Shown: positions 51,089 to 60,975 of the stretch, in pieces
Layout of the letters: every line of letters starts with the position of its first letter
Position numbering within the stretch: position 1 is the stretch's first letter
Source of the DNA: Variovorax sp. EL159
GTDB taxonomy: Bacteria > Pseudomonadota > Gammaproteobacteria > Burkholderiales > Burkholderiaceae_C
Length of the DNA: 64,000 nt
Direction: 5' to 3'
NCBI RefSeq assembly: GCF_900100965.1
Contig: NZ_FMUJ01000006.1
Coordinates: 325,626 to 389,625 of the forward strand
Position numbers and translations under genes: made by a program
The notes under the pieces: model-generated
Told to the model about the DNA's origin: nothing
Database searches by the model: none
What the model saw: only the letters and a program-made list of their open reading frames with translations

Positions 51089-51421
51089 TCAGGCAGCCGC
51101 GAACGACAGCGGCTGTCCTGCCTGCAGGGTCGCCTCGCGCGACAGGTTGCCAAAGAACTCCTCGCCGGTCTTGGTGTCGATCCAGGCCCGGCCGTCGTGC
51201 CTGTAGTGGTAGCCGCCCGAGCGCGCGGCAAGCCAGATCTCCTGCAGGGGTTTCTGCAGGTTCACGATCAGCTGGCTGCCATTCGGGAATGAAATCGTGA
51301 TCATCCCGCCCACCCTCTGGTTGTCGATGTCTGCGTCGGTCGCGTCGTTGATGCGATCGCAGCCCCGCTCGATGGCGGCAAGTGCGGCTTCGGCGCGGTC
51401 CATGTACTCGGTGTCGGTCAT
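51089..51421 (-). CDS. cyaY: Frataxin homologue CyaY
   Basis: 110 residues from ATG 51421. An acidic first helix (TDTEYMDRAEAALAAIE, DRINDATDADIDNQR) provides the iron-binding ridge. The sheet carries GMITISFPNGSQLIVNLQKPLQEIWLAAR in parts and HYRHDGRAWIDTKTGEEFF. Regulates iron delivery to iron-sulphur cluster assembly. Divergent from lptM with only 12 bases between the two start codons, so their promoters must overlap into coding sequence. Confidence 0.95.
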   Translation of the reverse strand: MTDTEYMDRAEAALAAIERGCDRINDATDADIDNQRVGGMITISFPNGSQLIVNLQKPLQEIWLAARSGGYHYRHDGRAWIDTKTGEEFFGNLSREATLQAGQPLSFAAA

Positions 51422-51433
51422 TACAATTTCGTC

Positions 51434-51712
51434 ATGTTGAATCTCCGCCAAATTCTAGTGAGCGCTCGCGCCCGCACTGCGTTCATGGTCTGCCTCGTCG
51501 TCGGGGCAGCCACTTTGGCCGCCTGCGGCCAGAAGGGTGCCTTGTACCTGCCGAACGATCCGGCGGCCGCTCAGCGCGCCACCCTGCCGCAGCTCCTGAC
51601 ACCGGGCGGCTTGTTGAACTCAACCCCCTCCTCGACCGAAGCGGCTCCAGCACCGGCCGCAGCCAGCAGCGCTCCCGCTGCGGCCACCACCGACAACGGA
51701 GCGCGCAAGTGA
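51434..51712 (+). CDS. lptM: LPS translocon maturation lipoprotein LptM (YifL-like)
   Basis: 92 residues. The lipobox LAAC has Cys31, followed by GQKGALYLP, the short conserved motif of the family. The rest is low-complexity Ala/Pro/Ser/Thr. LptM assists oxidative maturation of the LptDE translocon. The stop shares bases with the lysA start (TGATG), matching the usual lptM-lysA order. Confidence 0.88.
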   Translation: MLNLRQILVSARARTAFMVCLVVGAATLAACGQKGALYLPNDPAAAQRATLPQLLTPGGLLNSTPSSTEAAPAPAAASSAPAAATTDNGARK

Positions 51713-53001
51713 TGGCGAACAACGCATCTCCCACCGTCCTGCCAGGCCACCCGCATATCGCAGAGCGCGACGGCGCACTTCACATCGAAGGCCTCGCACT
51801 CGACGCGCTGGCCCGCGAGCATGGCACTCCTCTCTTCGTCTACTCGAAGCAATGGATGCTGGACGCACTCGCGGCTTACCAGCGTGGTTTCGAGGGTCGC
51901 CAGACCCTGATCTGCTACGCGATGAAGGCCAACTCGTCGCTGGGCGTACTGCGCGTGTTCGCCGAAGCCGGCTGCGGCTTCGACATCGTGTCGGGCGGCG
52001 AACTGGCGCGCGTGCTGGCCGTGGGCGCCGATCCGCAGAAGATCATCTTCTCGGGCGTGGGCAAGACCCGCGCGGAAATGCGGCAAGCCCTCGCGGCCAA
52101 CATCGCCTGCTTCAACGTCGAGAGCGAAGCGGAACTCGACGTGCTCAACGAAGTGGCGATGGCCGAAGGCCGCCGCGCGCCCATCAGCATCCGGATCAAT
52201 CCCAACGTCGATCCGAAGACGCACCCCTACATTTCCACCGGCCTGAAGGGCAACAAGTTCGGCATCGCCCATGACCGCGCGGTCGAGGCCTATCTGCACG
52301 CCGCACGGCTGCCGGGTCTCCAGGTGGTCGGTATCGACTGCCACATCGGCTCGCAGATCACGGAAGCCTCGCCCTATCTCGACGCCTGCGAGCGCGTGCT
52401 CGATGTGGTCGAAGCTCTCGAGGCCGCGGGCGTGCCGATCCACCATCTCGACTTCGGTGGCGGCCTGGGCATTGACTACAACGGCGAAACCCCGCCCAAG
52501 GCCGATGCGCTCTGGCAGCAGTTGCTCGCGCGGCTCGATGCCCGCGGCTTCGGCCAGCGCAAGCTCGTCATCGAGCCGGGCCGCTCGCTGGTCGGCAACG
52601 CAGGCGTATGCGTGACCGAGGTGCTCTACACCAAGCCCGGCGAAGACAAGAATTTCTGCATCGTCGATGCGGCCATGAACGACCTGCCGCGTCCAGCGAT
52701 GTACCAGGCCTTCCACAACATCGTGCCGCTGCGCATCCGTGCCGGCGACGCACCGGCCTACGACGTGGTCGGCCCGGTCTGCGAAAGCGGCGACTGGATC
52801 GGCCGCGACCGCGCGCTCAACGTGATGGCCGGCGACCTGCTGGCTGTGCTGTCGGCAGGCGCGTACTGCATGAGCATGGCCAGCAACTACAACACGCGTG
52901 CCCGTGCCGCCGAGGTGTTGGTGAGCGGTGCCAGCGCCAAGCTGATCCGCCGTCGCGAGACGATGGAAGACCAGCTGCGCAACGAGCAGGTCGACGGCTG
53001 A
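51712..53001 (+). CDS. lysA: Diaminopimelate decarboxylase LysA
   Basis: 429 residues from ATG 51712. A PLP-dependent alanine-racemase-fold enzyme making lysine from meso-diaminopimelate. The PLP lysine is in LICYAMKANSSLGVL. GCGFDIVSGGELARVL, GIDCHIGSQITEASP, HHLDFGGGLGIDY, VIEPGRSLVGNAG and VVGPVCESGDWIG are all family segments. Translationally linked to lptM; convergent with msrQ. Confidence 0.97.
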   Translation: MANNASPTVLPGHPHIAERDGALHIEGLALDALAREHGTPLFVYSKQWMLDALAAYQRGFEGRQTLICYAMKANSSLGVLRVFAEAGCGFDIVSGGELARVLAVGADPQKIIFSGVGKTRAEMRQALAANIACFNVESEAELDVLNEVAMAEGRRAPISIRINPNVDPKTHPYISTGLKGNKFGIAHDRAVEAYLHAARLPGLQVVGIDCHIGSQITEASPYLDACERVLDVVEALEAAGVPIHHLDFGGGLGIDYNGETPPKADALWQQLLARLDARGFGQRKLVIEPGRSLVGNAGVCVTEVLYTKPGEDKNFCIVDAAMNDLPRPAMYQAFHNIVPLRIRAGDAPAYDVVGPVCESGDWIGRDRALNVMAGDLLAVLSAGAYCMSMASNYNTRARAAEVLVSGASAKLIRRRETMEDQLRNEQVDG

Positions 53002-53020
53002 ACTGCCGGCCTGGACAGGC

Positions 53021-53686
53021 TCAGCCGGTCGTGGTGCTGCGCAGCGGCTTTTCGCCGCTACGCGCCGCACCCACCGGTTGCTTCGCCTTTCGCTTGCTCG
53101 CGAAATTCCACACGCGCCAGCCGAGCAGTACCGCGATGATCGCGACGTAGATGAACACCTCGGCAAAGTTGTTCTTGCCCGCGCGCATCCAGAAGAAGTG
53201 CAGCAGCCCGAGCCCCGCGATCACATAAACCAGCTTGTGCAGCATCTGCCAACGCTTGGCGCCCATCGCCTTGATCGCGCGATTGAACGAGGTGGCGGCC
53301 AGCGGCGTCAGCAGCACGAAGGCCGAAAAGCCCACCAGGATGAACGGCCGCTTCGCGATGTCCTTGGCGATGTCGCCCCACTCGAAGCCCATGTCGAACC
53401 AGCTGTAGCACAGCAGGTGCAGCACCACGTAGAAGTACGCGAACAGCCCCAGCATGCGGCGATAGCGTGCCAGCGCGTTCCACTTGCCGATGACGCGCAG
53501 CGGCGTCATCGCCAGCACGATGCAGATGAAGCGCAGCGTCCAGTCGCCGGTCGCACGGATCAGGAACTCGGCAGGATTGGCGCCGAGCCCGTCCGTGAAG
53601 GCGCCGTAGCCCAGCCGCGCAAACGGCAGCAGGCACAGCAGGAAGATGACCGGCTTGGTCGCCGGGTGCATGAGCAGCTTGTTCAT
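53021..53686 (-). CDS. msrQ: Haem-binding membrane subunit MsrQ
   Basis: 221 residues, six membrane segments. Haem ligands are likely in YFYVVLHLLCYSWFDMG and QMLHKLVYVIAGLGLLHFFW. ATGDWTLRFICIVLAMTPLR is a conserved stretch. MsrQ passes electrons from the quinone pool or flavin reductase to MsrP. Lies 31 bases after msrP on the same strand, the usual arrangement. Confidence 0.95.
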   Translation of the reverse strand: MNKLLMHPATKPVIFLLCLLPFARLGYGAFTDGLGANPAEFLIRATGDWTLRFICIVLAMTPLRVIGKWNALARYRRMLGLFAYFYVVLHLLCYSWFDMGFEWGDIAKDIAKRPFILVGFSAFVLLTPLAATSFNRAIKAMGAKRWQMLHKLVYVIAGLGLLHFFWMRAGKNNFAEVFIYVAIIAVLLGWRVWNFASKRKAKQPVGAARSGEKPLRSTTTG

Positions 53687-53717
53687 GGGGCGATGGCCGT
53701 GTGACGAAGGGGCCGGC

Positions 53718-54734
<1,017 letters not shown>

Positions 54735-54857
54735 GACAGGCCTTTCGCGTGAATCGTTGTGCTCAGGGTAGTTCGTGACACACCCCGATTTGGTTACGCG
54801 CCATCGCAGCGCGCGGTTTCAATTCTTCGCAAAAAGCCGAAAGCCCGGAGCCCGCGC

Positions 54858-56174
54858 CTACAAGGTACCGTAGCTGTGCAGGCCGCTCAGGAACATGTTG
54901 ACGCCGAGGAAGGCGAAGGTCGTCACCGCCAACCCACCCAGTGCCCACCAGGCCGCCACGGTGCCCCGCAGCCCCTTCACGAGCCGCATGTGCAGCCATG
55001 CCGCGTAGTTGAGCCAGACGATCAGCGCCCAGGTTTCCTTCGGGTCCCAGCTCCAGTAGCCGCCCCAGGCATCGGCGGCCCACAGGGCGCCGAGCACGGT
55101 GGCGATCGTGAAGAAGGCGAAGCCGACCGTGATCGACTTGTACATCACGTCGTCGAGCACCTCGTTGGCCGGCAGGCGAGCCGCGATGCGCTTGCGCCCG
55201 AGCAGAATGCCCGCCGCGATGAGCGCGGAAATGCCCGCATAGACAACCCAGTAGCTGCCACCAGCCTCTTGCACGCGCTGGCGGAAGGCCACCGGCACGA
55301 AGCACAGCGCCACACCCAGCAACCAGATCGGCGTGAGCTTGTACCAGCGCGTTTCGTTGGCCTGCTCCTTGATGAGGTAGGCAAAGGCCACCATCGCCGC
55401 GAGCGAGAAGGTGCCATAGCCGATGAAGTTGGCCGGCACATGCAGCTTCATCCACCAGCTCTGCAGCGCCGGCACCAGCGGCTGGATCTCGTGCGCCTCG
55501 CGCACGATCGTGTACCAGAGCAGGAAGCCGACCGCTGCGCTGACCACCAGCATCACGAAGGCGCCGAGCGCGCGCGTGTTGTAGCGCTCTTCGAAGTACA
55601 GATAGAACGCAGCCGTCAGCCAGCAGAACAGCACGAACACTTCGTACAGGTTGCTGACCGGGATGTGGCCGATGTCCGGGCCGAGCTGGTGGCTTTCGTA
55701 CCAGCGCACCATGGTGCCGATCAGCGCCATCGTGACGGCGGCCCAGGCCAGGCGTGAGCCGATCACGTCGAAGGTGTCGGACTGCTTGCCGCCAAAGAAG
55801 CCGAGCCAGTAGAACAGCGTGCTCATGAAGAACAGCACGCTCATCCAGAGAATGGCCGACTGGCTCGACAGGAAGTACTTGAGCCAGAACACCGAGTCGG
55901 CACGCGCCAGGTCGCCCTGGTACGAGCTGATGGCCAGCAGCGACGCCGCGGCCACCACGATGGCCAGCACGCGCAGCGGACGCCAGAACCAGCCGATGGA
56001 GATCATCGCGATCACCGCCGCGGCCAGGATCGGCTTCTCGTAGTAGTCCATCGACCCCGCATAGCGCGCGAAGGCGAACATGCCGCCCGCCAGCACCAGC
56101 GCCGCGAACACCCAGTCGAACAGGTTGCGGCGCGAGAGCCAGCTTTCATTGAGCGTGAGGGTCGTGGTGTTCAT
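54858..56174 (-). CDS. ccsB: Cytochrome c biogenesis protein CcsA/ResC
   Basis: 438 residues from ATG 56174. Multi-pass membrane protein with the tryptophan-rich haem-handling motif WAADAWGGYWSWDPKETWAL before the final membrane segments, and flanking histidines in ESHQLGPDIGH and LHVPANFIGYG. With ResB it forms the System II haem export and cytochrome c synthase. The start overlaps the resB stop by four bases. Naming of the two System II proteins varies between databases. Confidence 0.94.
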   Translation of the reverse strand: MNTTTLTLNESWLSRRNLFDWVFAALVLAGGMFAFARYAGSMDYYEKPILAAAVIAMISIGWFWRPLRVLAIVVAAASLLAISSYQGDLARADSVFWLKYFLSSQSAILWMSVLFFMSTLFYWLGFFGGKQSDTFDVIGSRLAWAAVTMALIGTMVRWYESHQLGPDIGHIPVSNLYEVFVLFCWLTAAFYLYFEERYNTRALGAFVMLVVSAAVGFLLWYTIVREAHEIQPLVPALQSWWMKLHVPANFIGYGTFSLAAMVAFAYLIKEQANETRWYKLTPIWLLGVALCFVPVAFRQRVQEAGGSYWVVYAGISALIAAGILLGRKRIAARLPANEVLDDVMYKSITVGFAFFTIATVLGALWAADAWGGYWSWDPKETWALIVWLNYAAWLHMRLVKGLRGTVAAWWALGGLAVTTFAFLGVNMFLSGLHSYGTL

Positions 56175-58354
56175 TTTGTCGCCGGGTCTTCTTTGTTCAG
56201 TGCGAGCAGCTTGTGCTTGAGATGCTCGAATTCGCGATCGCTGTCGATCGTCTTGCGGTTGACCGAGAACGCCATCGTGGCGGCCGTCGCGCTGTTGTTT
56301 TCGTTGTCTGCGGAACCGGCGCCCTGGGGTGTCAGCCACACCCACAACCGGCGCTCGCGGACGTACAGCATGGCAAAAATCCCGACGATCAGCAACAGGC
56401 AGCCCAGATAGACGACGCTCTTGCCAGGGGCACGCGCCACCTGGAACACGCTGGCCTGCACCTGGGTGAAGTCGGTCATCATCATCGCGACGGGGGCCGG
56501 ATAGAAGTGTGCGTCGCTGATCGCCAGCACGGCCTGCGTCAGGTAGGCCTGCGATTTTTCGTCGTTCGGCAGCGCGGGCAGGCCGGCGCCTTCGCGGCTC
56601 AGGTTGAGCACTTCGAACAGCACGTCGTTGAGGATGCGCACCAGCACGCCGCCGGCCCGCTCGCGCTCGGCCTCGGGCACGTTGACTTCCATGAACTCGG
56701 CAATCGCCTGCCAGCCGCCCGCGGTGGTGGCATCAGCCTTGGCGCGCTCGCTGCCCGCGAACAGCGCGAGTGCCCGCGTGGCCGACACGCGCAGCTGCTC
56801 GGCCATCTCGGGACGCTTGGGGTCGGTCGCCTTGGCGATGTAGCGCTCGATGGCGCGCGCGCGGGTGTCGGCATCGCCGAGCGCGGCGCGCATGCGCACG
56901 AAACCGTCCATCGAGCCCTGCTCGTCGGCCGGCACGCGCAGATAGCGGAACGGGTCTTCGGGCTTCTCGCGCATGCCGAGCAGGAAGACGGGCTGGCCGT
57001 CGCCCGTGTCGACCGGCACCATGTAGTTCTGGTACTCCCGCGCCTGGCCTGCGGCGTCGCGCAGCTTGTAGCCGATGCTGGGGCCGATGTTGCGCAGCAC
57101 CTTGGGCTTGTTGACCTTGTTGGCTGCACCCAGGCGCGATTCGATATCGTGCCGCAGATCGACCTTGCGCACGTCGGCGCCGCTGCTCATGGCGCCGGCA
57201 TCGGCGAAGTTCTCGACGTTGATCACGCGCAGCGCGGCGTATTCGAGCGTGAGCTTTTCCTTGCCGTTGGTGATCTCGGTGCTCGGGCCGCCGATGATGC
57301 CTTCGACCTCGAAGGGCTTGGCCGCGGCCGCCATCGGCACCGCCTTGAGCTTCACCCTGGAGCCGCCGTCGTCGAAGCTCGACTGGTAGATCTCCACGCC
57401 CTTGTAGCTGGCCGGATGGTTGACCTCGATGCGCGCGGGCACCTGCTCGCCGGTCTCGCGGTCATGCAGCACCACCTCGCTCGCGAAGAGCTTGGGCATG
57501 CCGGTCGAGTAGTAGTCGACGATGAATTTCTTCAGCTCGATGGAGAACGGCAGCTCCTGCAGCAGCACGCCATCGGCCTGGTTCAGGATGGCCACGCTGC
57601 CCTGCCCGCCTTCGGGCACGAGGATGTTGCCGCGGAAGGTCGGGTTGCTGGCCGACAGGCGATGCTCGGGCGCCACGTCGGCGATCATGCCGCCGCCGGT
57701 GAACACGCTCTTGCCGTTGAACCAGGTCTGGGCGCGCACCACGAGGTCGCCGTCGAGCAGGCCGCCGATGCACACCAGCACGATCGCGCTGTGGGCCGCG
57801 ATGTAGCCCAGCTTGTGGGCGCCGCCGGCACGCGCCGCAACCATCCAGCCGCTGGCGGACTTGCCGTCGCCCGTGGCTTCGCGCTGCTGCAACTTGACCT
57901 TCCAGCCGCCGCTCACCAGCAATTGGCCGATGCGGTTGGCCGCCGCGTCGGGCGCTTCATCGAGCCGGGCCTCAGCGCGCTGGCCGAAGGCCTTGAGGCT
58001 CTGCGCACGGATGTCTTCCTTGAAGGTCTTGAGGTCGACCAGGATGCGCGGCGTGTTGCGCACGATGCACAGCGTGGTGCTGATCACGAGGAACAGCAGG
58101 ATCAGCAGGAACCACCAGGCGCTGTAAATCGAGTCGAGCCGGGCTGCCCTGAAGAGCTCTGCCCAGAACGGGCCGAACTGGTTGATGTAGTTGTTGATCG
58201 GCTCATGCTGCTTGATCACCGTGCCGATGATCGAGGCGATGCAGATGATGGTGAGCAGCGCGATCGCGAAGCGCATCGACGAAAACAGCTCCACCGTGGC
58301 GCGAAGCACCTGCGGGCCGCGATGAACGCGAAGGCCATGGGTGGAAACTGACAT
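56171..58354 (-). CDS. resB: Cytochrome c biogenesis protein ResB (Ccs1)
   Basis: 727 residues from ATG 58354. Three N-terminal membrane segments (ELFSSMRFAIALLTIICIAS and later ones), a large periplasmic domain with HKLGYIAAHSAIVLVCIGGLLDG and YKGVEIYQSSFDDGGSRV, and a final membrane segment (VVYLGCLLLIVGIFAMLY). Brings apocytochrome c to the haem bound by ResC. Directly followed by ccsB with a four-base overlap, and preceded by a cytochrome c4-type gene that is a likely client. Confidence 0.94.
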   Translation of the reverse strand: MSVSTHGLRVHRGPQVLRATVELFSSMRFAIALLTIICIASIIGTVIKQHEPINNYINQFGPFWAELFRAARLDSIYSAWWFLLILLFLVISTTLCIVRNTPRILVDLKTFKEDIRAQSLKAFGQRAEARLDEAPDAAANRIGQLLVSGGWKVKLQQREATGDGKSASGWMVAARAGGAHKLGYIAAHSAIVLVCIGGLLDGDLVVRAQTWFNGKSVFTGGGMIADVAPEHRLSASNPTFRGNILVPEGGQGSVAILNQADGVLLQELPFSIELKKFIVDYYSTGMPKLFASEVVLHDRETGEQVPARIEVNHPASYKGVEIYQSSFDDGGSRVKLKAVPMAAAAKPFEVEGIIGGPSTEITNGKEKLTLEYAALRVINVENFADAGAMSSGADVRKVDLRHDIESRLGAANKVNKPKVLRNIGPSIGYKLRDAAGQAREYQNYMVPVDTGDGQPVFLLGMREKPEDPFRYLRVPADEQGSMDGFVRMRAALGDADTRARAIERYIAKATDPKRPEMAEQLRVSATRALALFAGSERAKADATTAGGWQAIAEFMEVNVPEAERERAGGVLVRILNDVLFEVLNLSREGAGLPALPNDEKSQAYLTQAVLAISDAHFYPAPVAMMMTDFTQVQASVFQVARAPGKSVVYLGCLLLIVGIFAMLYVRERRLWVWLTPQGAGSADNENNSATAATMAFSVNRKTIDSDREFEHLKHKLLALNKEDPATK

Positions 58355-58389
58355 CGGATGGGAAAAGAAGAGGAATGGAGGAAAAAACA

Positions 58390-58426
58390 AAAGGGCGGGC
58401 CATCCTCCTGGATCGGCCCGCCCTTT
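58390..58426 (-). terminator. Strong terminator after the cytochrome c4 gene
   Basis: A perfect 12-base stem (AAAGGGCGGGCC 58390-58401 with GGCCCGCCCTTT 58415-58426) is extended by ATCC/GGAT around TCCT. On the minus strand it is followed by a T-rich tract (58389-58381), so it should end the cytochrome transcript before resB. Confidence 0.85.
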
Positions 58427-58478
58427 GTTTGGGGTTGTTATCGGCGGTTAGTTCATCACGCTCGAAAGCGCGCCATCT

Positions 58479-59153
58479 TCAGCGCAGGCCGGCGATGTAG
58501 TCGGCCACAGCCTTGATTTCGCGGTCGTTCAGCTTGGCGGCGACGCCGGTCATGGGCAGGCTGTTCAGCCGCACGTTGTCGCGGAAGGCAGTCAGCTGGG
58601 CCACGGTGTAGTCGGCGTTCTGGCCACCCAGGCGCGGGTACTGGGCCGGAATGCCAGCGCCGTTGGGGCTGTGGCAGCCGGCGCAGGCCGGGATCTGGCG
58701 CTCGCCGATGCCGCCGCGGTAGATCTTCTCGCCCAGGGCGACGGTGTCCTTGTCTTTCGAGAAGCCCGGCTTGACCTTCTTCGAGCCCACGAACCATGCG
58801 ATGTTGCGCATGTCTTCGTCGGACAGCGCCGAGGCCAGCGGCTTCATGATCGCGCTCTTGCGCTTGCCGGACTTGAAGTCCTGAAGCTGCTTGAGGATGT
58901 ATTCGGGATGCTGTTGCGCCAATTTCGGATTCGCCGCGATGGCCGAATTGCCGTCTGCGTTGTGGCACGAAGCGCAGCTCTGGCTGTTCGCCGGCGTTGC
59001 ATTGAACACCGCATCGCCCTTGGCGGGGTCGGGCTTGGCCGGCTTCGCGGGCTCTGCGGCGGCCGAGGCCGCTGCATGCTCATCGGCTGCAAAACTCACG
59101 CTGGATGCGATGCCCACGAGGGCTGCAAGCAGAATATTGGCAAACAACTTCAT
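58479..59153 (-). CDS. Dihaem cytochrome c4
   Basis: 224 residues from ATG 59153. A signal peptide ends near SFAAD (about residue 23), then an Ala/Pro linker. Two haem sites CASCH (60-64) and CAGCH (157-161), with axial methionines likely in KSAIMKPLASAL and LNSLPMTGVAAKL. The tandem-domain layout and length fit cytochrome c4, an electron carrier to terminal oxidases. Divergent from engB; separated from resB by a strong terminator. Confidence 0.93.
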   Translation of the reverse strand: MKLFANILLAALVGIASSVSFAADEHAAASAAAEPAKPAKPDPAKGDAVFNATPANSQSCASCHNADGNSAIAANPKLAQQHPEYILKQLQDFKSGKRKSAIMKPLASALSDEDMRNIAWFVGSKKVKPGFSKDKDTVALGEKIYRGGIGERQIPACAGCHSPNGAGIPAQYPRLGGQNADYTVAQLTAFRDNVRLNSLPMTGVAAKLNDREIKAVADYIAGLR

Positions 59154-59189
59154 ATCGGGGGCTTCGAATTTATGGCGCAAAACCTCACG

Positions 59190-59199
59190 ATTCTACAAT
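59190..59199. promoter_or_regulatory. Overlapping divergent -10 boxes for cytochrome c4 and engB
   Basis: ATTCTACAAT contains TACAAT (59194-59199) pointing to engB and, on the opposite strand, TAGAAT (59195-59190) pointing to the cytochrome gene. The two share two base pairs. Neither has a strong -35. If both are used, polymerase binding for one blocks the other. Confidence 0.45.
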
Positions 59200-59225
59200 G
59201 TGGGTCTAGTTTCGAAAGTCCGTAG

Positions 59226-59975
59226 ATGCCCTCCCCGCGCGCCAAGCCTGCTGCCTATCCTCCCCGCGCGGCGCCTGCCGCGGACCCCCAGGTCGCCGAG
59301 CGCGAACGCGTGGCACTGGGTTGGTTGCACACCGCCCACTTCCTGACCAGCGCTCCCCAGCTGGAGCATTTGCCCCCCGTCGACCTGCCCGAGATCGCTT
59401 TCGTGGGCCGCTCCAACGCGGGCAAATCGACCGCCATCAACACCCTCACGCAGCAGACCCGTCTGGCCTTCGCCTCGAAGACGCCGGGCCGCACGCAGCA
59501 CATCAACCTGTTCGGCATCGGCAAGCAGAAGGTCGACGACGCCGTGCTGGCCGACCTTCCCGGCTACGGCTACGCGGCCGTGCCGAAAGAGGCCAAGCTG
59601 CGCTGGCAGCGCGTGATGGGCAACTACCTGATGACGCGCGAAAGCCTGCGCGGCGTGGTGCTGATGTGCGACCCGCGGCACGGCCTGACCGAGCTCGACG
59701 AGATCCTGCTCGACGTGATCCGCCCGCGGGTGGAGCAAGGGCTCAAATTCCTCGTGCTGCTGACCAAGTCCGACAAGCTCACCCGCAGCGAGGCCGCCAA
59801 GGTGCTGTCGATTACGCGACTGAACGCCGGCGGCGGCGAGGTGAAACTGTTCTCGGCTTTGAAGAAACAGGGCGTCGGCGAGGCCGCCGAACTGCTGTGG
59901 CGCTGGGTGCATCCCGACGGAGCGGCCGCACCGGCGGCGCCACCGGAGCCCCCGGCGGAACCGGAAGAGGCCTGA
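59226..59975 (+). CDS. engB: Ribosome biogenesis GTP-binding protein YihA/EngB
   Basis: 249 residues. GTPase motifs: G1 GRSNAGKST, G3 DLPGYGYA, G4 LLTKSDKL, and a TPGRTQ-type G2 segment. It is longer than E. coli YihA because of a basic Pro/Ala-rich N terminus and a Pro/Ala/Glu-rich C-terminal tail after residue 228. Needed for large ribosomal subunit assembly. Divergent from cytochrome c4, as is common in betaproteobacteria. Confidence 0.95.
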   Translation: MPSPRAKPAAYPPRAAPAADPQVAERERVALGWLHTAHFLTSAPQLEHLPPVDLPEIAFVGRSNAGKSTAINTLTQQTRLAFASKTPGRTQHINLFGIGKQKVDDAVLADLPGYGYAAVPKEAKLRWQRVMGNYLMTRESLRGVVLMCDPRHGLTELDEILLDVIRPRVEQGLKFLVLLTKSDKLTRSEAAKVLSITRLNAGGGEVKLFSALKKQGVGEAAELLWRWVHPDGAAAPAAPPEPPAEPEEA

Positions 59976-60015
59976 CACCCCACAGGCTGCATCGACCGTC
60001 CCATCTGCGAAGCTC

Positions 60016-60032
60016 ACTATCAAAAAAATAGC
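60016..60032. repeat. GCTAT-N7-ATAGC element, copy 3 (degenerate left arm)
   Basis: ACTAT 60016-60020 and ATAGC 60028-60032 flank a seven-base A-rich loop, one arm base off the copies at 5302 and 27496. It lies in the engB-hydrolase gap, 29 bases before the hydrolase ATG, and could affect its transcript. Confidence 0.45.
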
Positions 60033-60060
60033 GACAGTCAACCCAAGGAGACAAAAAAGC

Positions 60061-60975
60061 ATGATCGAGACCTTCCAACGCAGCCTGCCCAACGGCACCA
60101 CCCTGAGCTGCCGCGCCGCCGGCAAGCCGGGGCAGCCGCTGATGGTGTTCCTGCACGGCTTTCCCGAAGCCGCGTTCATCTGGGACGAGCTGCTCGACCA
60201 CTTCTCGGACCCTGCACACGGCGGCTACCGCTGCGTCGCGCCCAACCTGCGCGGCTTCGAGAAATCGAGCGCGCCGACCGACGTGGCGGCCTACAAGCCG
60301 CACCTGCTGATCCAGGACATCCAGCAGCTCGTTGCCACCGAAAGCGCCGACGGCACCATGGCCGCGCTGGTCGCCCACGACTGGGGTGGCGCCTTCGGCT
60401 GGGGCTATGCCAATGCGTTTCCGGCGCAGGTCGGCAAGCTGGTCATCATCAATTCGCCGCATCCGGGCACCTTCACGCGCGAACTGCGCAACAGCCCGGC
60501 GCAGCAGCAGGCCAGCGCATACATGAATTTCCTCGCGCGCCCCGACGCCGAGGCGCTGCTCGCGGCCGACGACTTCAAGCGCATGTGGCCCTTCTTCCTG
60601 CTGATGAAGGCCGGCCCCGATGGCTACGGCTGGCTCACCGAAGAAGTGAAGCAGAAGTACCGCGACGTCTGGGGCGCGGGCCTCACGGGCGCCTGCAACC
60701 TGTACCGCGTGACGCCGATGAAGCCGCCGCTGCCGGGCCAGAGCATCGACGGCATCCCGGTGCTGCCGCGCGAACGGCTCACGGTGAACGTGCCGACCTT
60801 CGTGTTCTGGGCGCTCGACGATGCGGCGCTGCTGCCCGGCTTGCTCGAAGGGCTCGACGACTACGTGCCCCGGCTCGAGATCAAGAAGGTGCCCAACGCG
60901 ACCCACTGGATCGTGCACGAGCAACCGCAGCTGGTGGCCCGCGAGATCGAGGCCTTCCTGCAGCGCACTCAGTAA
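60061..60975 (+). CDS. Alpha/beta hydrolase, epoxide-hydrolase-like
   Basis: 304 residues; AAGGAG precedes the ATG. HGFPE (32-36) gives the oxyanion turn, the nucleophile is Asp107 in AHDWGGAFGW, an acid lies in FWALDDAALLPG near residue 257, and His282 in NATHWIVHEQP completes the triad. An aspartate nucleophile points to epoxide hydrolase or haloacid-type dehalogenase chemistry rather than an esterase. The substrate cannot be read from sequence. The last seven bases overlap the convergent acyltransferase gene. Confidence 0.9.
   Translation: MIETFQRSLPNGTTLSCRAAGKPGQPLMVFLHGFPEAAFIWDELLDHFSDPAHGGYRCVAPNLRGFEKSSAPTDVAAYKPHLLIQDIQQLVATESADGTMAALVAHDWGGAFGWGYANAFPAQVGKLVIINSPHPGTFTRELRNSPAQQQASAYMNFLARPDAEALLAADDFKRMWPFFLLMKAGPDGYGWLTEEVKQKYRDVWGAGLTGACNLYRVTPMKPPLPGQSIDGIPVLPRERLTVNVPTFVFWALDDAALLPGLLEGLDDYVPRLEIKKVPNATHWIVHEQPQLVAREIEAFLQRTQ

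Noticed and set aside
51090..51120. Strong hairpin at the mrcA-cyaY convergence as a bidirectional terminator
   Set aside because: It lies in the last codons of cyaY and has no T-run on either side. The GC-rich codon repetition explains it well enough.
53006..53027. GC-rich inverted repeat between lysA and msrQ as a terminator
   Set aside because: Short arms, an interrupted stem and no T tract; too weak to call.
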